Source: VRUE01 sp047519745
GTDB lineage: Bacteria; Actinomycetota; Thermoleophilia; Solirubrobacterales; 70-9
Reading direction: 5' to 3'
Length of the DNA: 5,653 bases
Assembly: GCA_047519745.1 (NCBI GenBank)
Contig: JAPVSJ010000047.1
Coordinates: 1-5,653, forward strand
Within the stretch, counting starts at the first letter, position 1. Every line of letters begins with the position of its first letter. The translations under genes were made by a program, and so were the position numbers. The notes beneath the pieces were generated by a model. That model ran no database searches, was not told the origin of the DNA, and worked only from the letters and a program-made list of their open reading frames with translations. Positions 5,173 to 5,653 of this stretch are shown piece after piece.

Positions 5173-5653
5173 CGGCCGTAGCGGTCTGAAGACAGCACGA
5201 GCTGCTCCGGGATCGCCGCTCGCGGGGGCGGCGCCGGGTCGGCGCGGACCGAGACCGTCTCGGCGACGCTGCGTGAGACGCGGTGCGAGCCTTTGGCGGA
5301 GGCGATCGTTATCTCGTCCTCGTTCGAGCTCTCCAGCGTGCCCTCGAGGCCCGGCTCCAGCCCCGCCTCTTTGAGGTAGTGCAGCAGCTCCTCCGCCTCG
5401 TTCTCGAAGCGCAGCACGTGGACTTCGGCGCCGACCTCGACGTCGGCCAGCAGCGCGCCGGTCTCGCGCACGCCCTCGACGATCGGGTGGCCGTGCGGGC
5501 AGGTCGTGGCATCGCCGATCGCCGCTCGCATCCGCTCCTCCAGCACCGGCGACATTGCGTGCTCGATCCGCTCGGCCTCCTCGTGCACCTCGTCCCAGGG
5601 GATGCCGAGCACGTCGGTGAGGAAGCGCTCGATCATGCGGTGGCGGCGGACGA
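5169..5653 (-). CDS. DtxR/MntR-family metal-dependent transcriptional repressor (N-terminus missing)
   Basis: The frame enters from the right edge (VRRHRMIERFLTDVLG) and ends at TAG 5171-5169. The ATG at 5636 is internal, because the residues before it continue the conserved family pattern. The visible part starts near the end of the winged-helix domain and contains the metal-binding/dimerisation domain, IPWDEVHEEAERIEHAMSP through CPHGHPI. An SH3-like FeoA-type domain follows (LLADVEVGAEVHVLRF to ETVSVRAD), with a short Pro/Ala-rich tail. Aligned by spacing to Corynebacterium DtxR, ligands His79, Glu83, His98, Glu105 and His106 are all present, while the Cys102 position is Glu (codon 5573-5571). 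The protein should bind Fe(II) or Mn(II) and repress metal-uptake genes; Glu at that site is what manganese-sensing MntR has. The DNA-binding helix-turn-helix is outside the window. It converges on the peptidase with a 4-bp overlap. Confidence 0.95.
   Translation of the reverse strand, partial: VRRHRMIERFLTDVLGIPWDEVHEEAERIEHAMSPVLEERMRAAIGDATTCPHGHPIVEGVRETGALLADVEVGAEVHVLRFENEAEELLHYLKEAGLEPGLEGTLESSNEDEITIASAKGSHRVSRSVAETVSVRADPAPPPRAAIPEQLVLSSDRYGR

Overview
The window is very GC-rich, with codons dominated by C or G at the third position. It is tightly packed and shows several actinobacterial habits: promoters placed right at the start codon (leaderless starts), GTG starts, and a secreted S53 peptidase of a type familiar from high-GC soil actinobacteria. 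My best guess is a chromosomal segment of an actinomycetote, possibly Thermoleophilia/Solirubrobacterales. That placement is inferred from protein style, not from a marker gene.

Layout. (1) Positions 1-470, minus strand: the N-terminal part of a HAD-superfamily hydrolase of the L-2-haloacid dehalogenase type, cut by the left edge. (2) Positions 471-525: a short divergent control region with a -10-like box for the HAD gene and two adjacent dyads. (3) Positions 526-2564, plus strand: sucC and sucD, the two subunits of succinyl-CoA synthetase, joined by a TGATG stop/start overlap. (4) Positions 2565-2742: an intergenic region with a perfect 26-bp inverted repeat whose outer ends span 119 bp, with a smaller repeat nested inside, then a promoter. 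(5) Positions 2743-3846, plus strand: a fold-type I PLP aminotransferase of the LysN/KAT/MocR-catalytic-domain group, probably translated from a leaderless mRNA. (6) Positions 3847-3951: an intergenic region with a promoter, an operator-like dyad and a strong ribosome binding site. (7) Positions 3952-5172, plus strand: a secreted sedolisin-type (S53) serine-carboxyl peptidase. (8) Positions 5169-5653, minus strand: the C-terminal part of a DtxR/MntR-family metal-dependent repressor, cut by the right edge. It converges on the peptidase, and both genes end inside the same CTAG.

How the genes relate. Only sucCD is a clear operon; it performs the substrate-level phosphorylation step of the TCA cycle. 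The HAD hydrolase, aminotransferase, peptidase and metal regulator each appear to be separate transcription units, and I see no shared pathway. I find no tRNA, rRNA, CRISPR array, transposase or phage gene. The gene content is mostly ordinary. The least explained items are the nested inverted repeat after sucD and its short core, which recurs next to the sucC start; the sedolisin with almost no propeptide; and the dyad lying inside the peptidase promoter.
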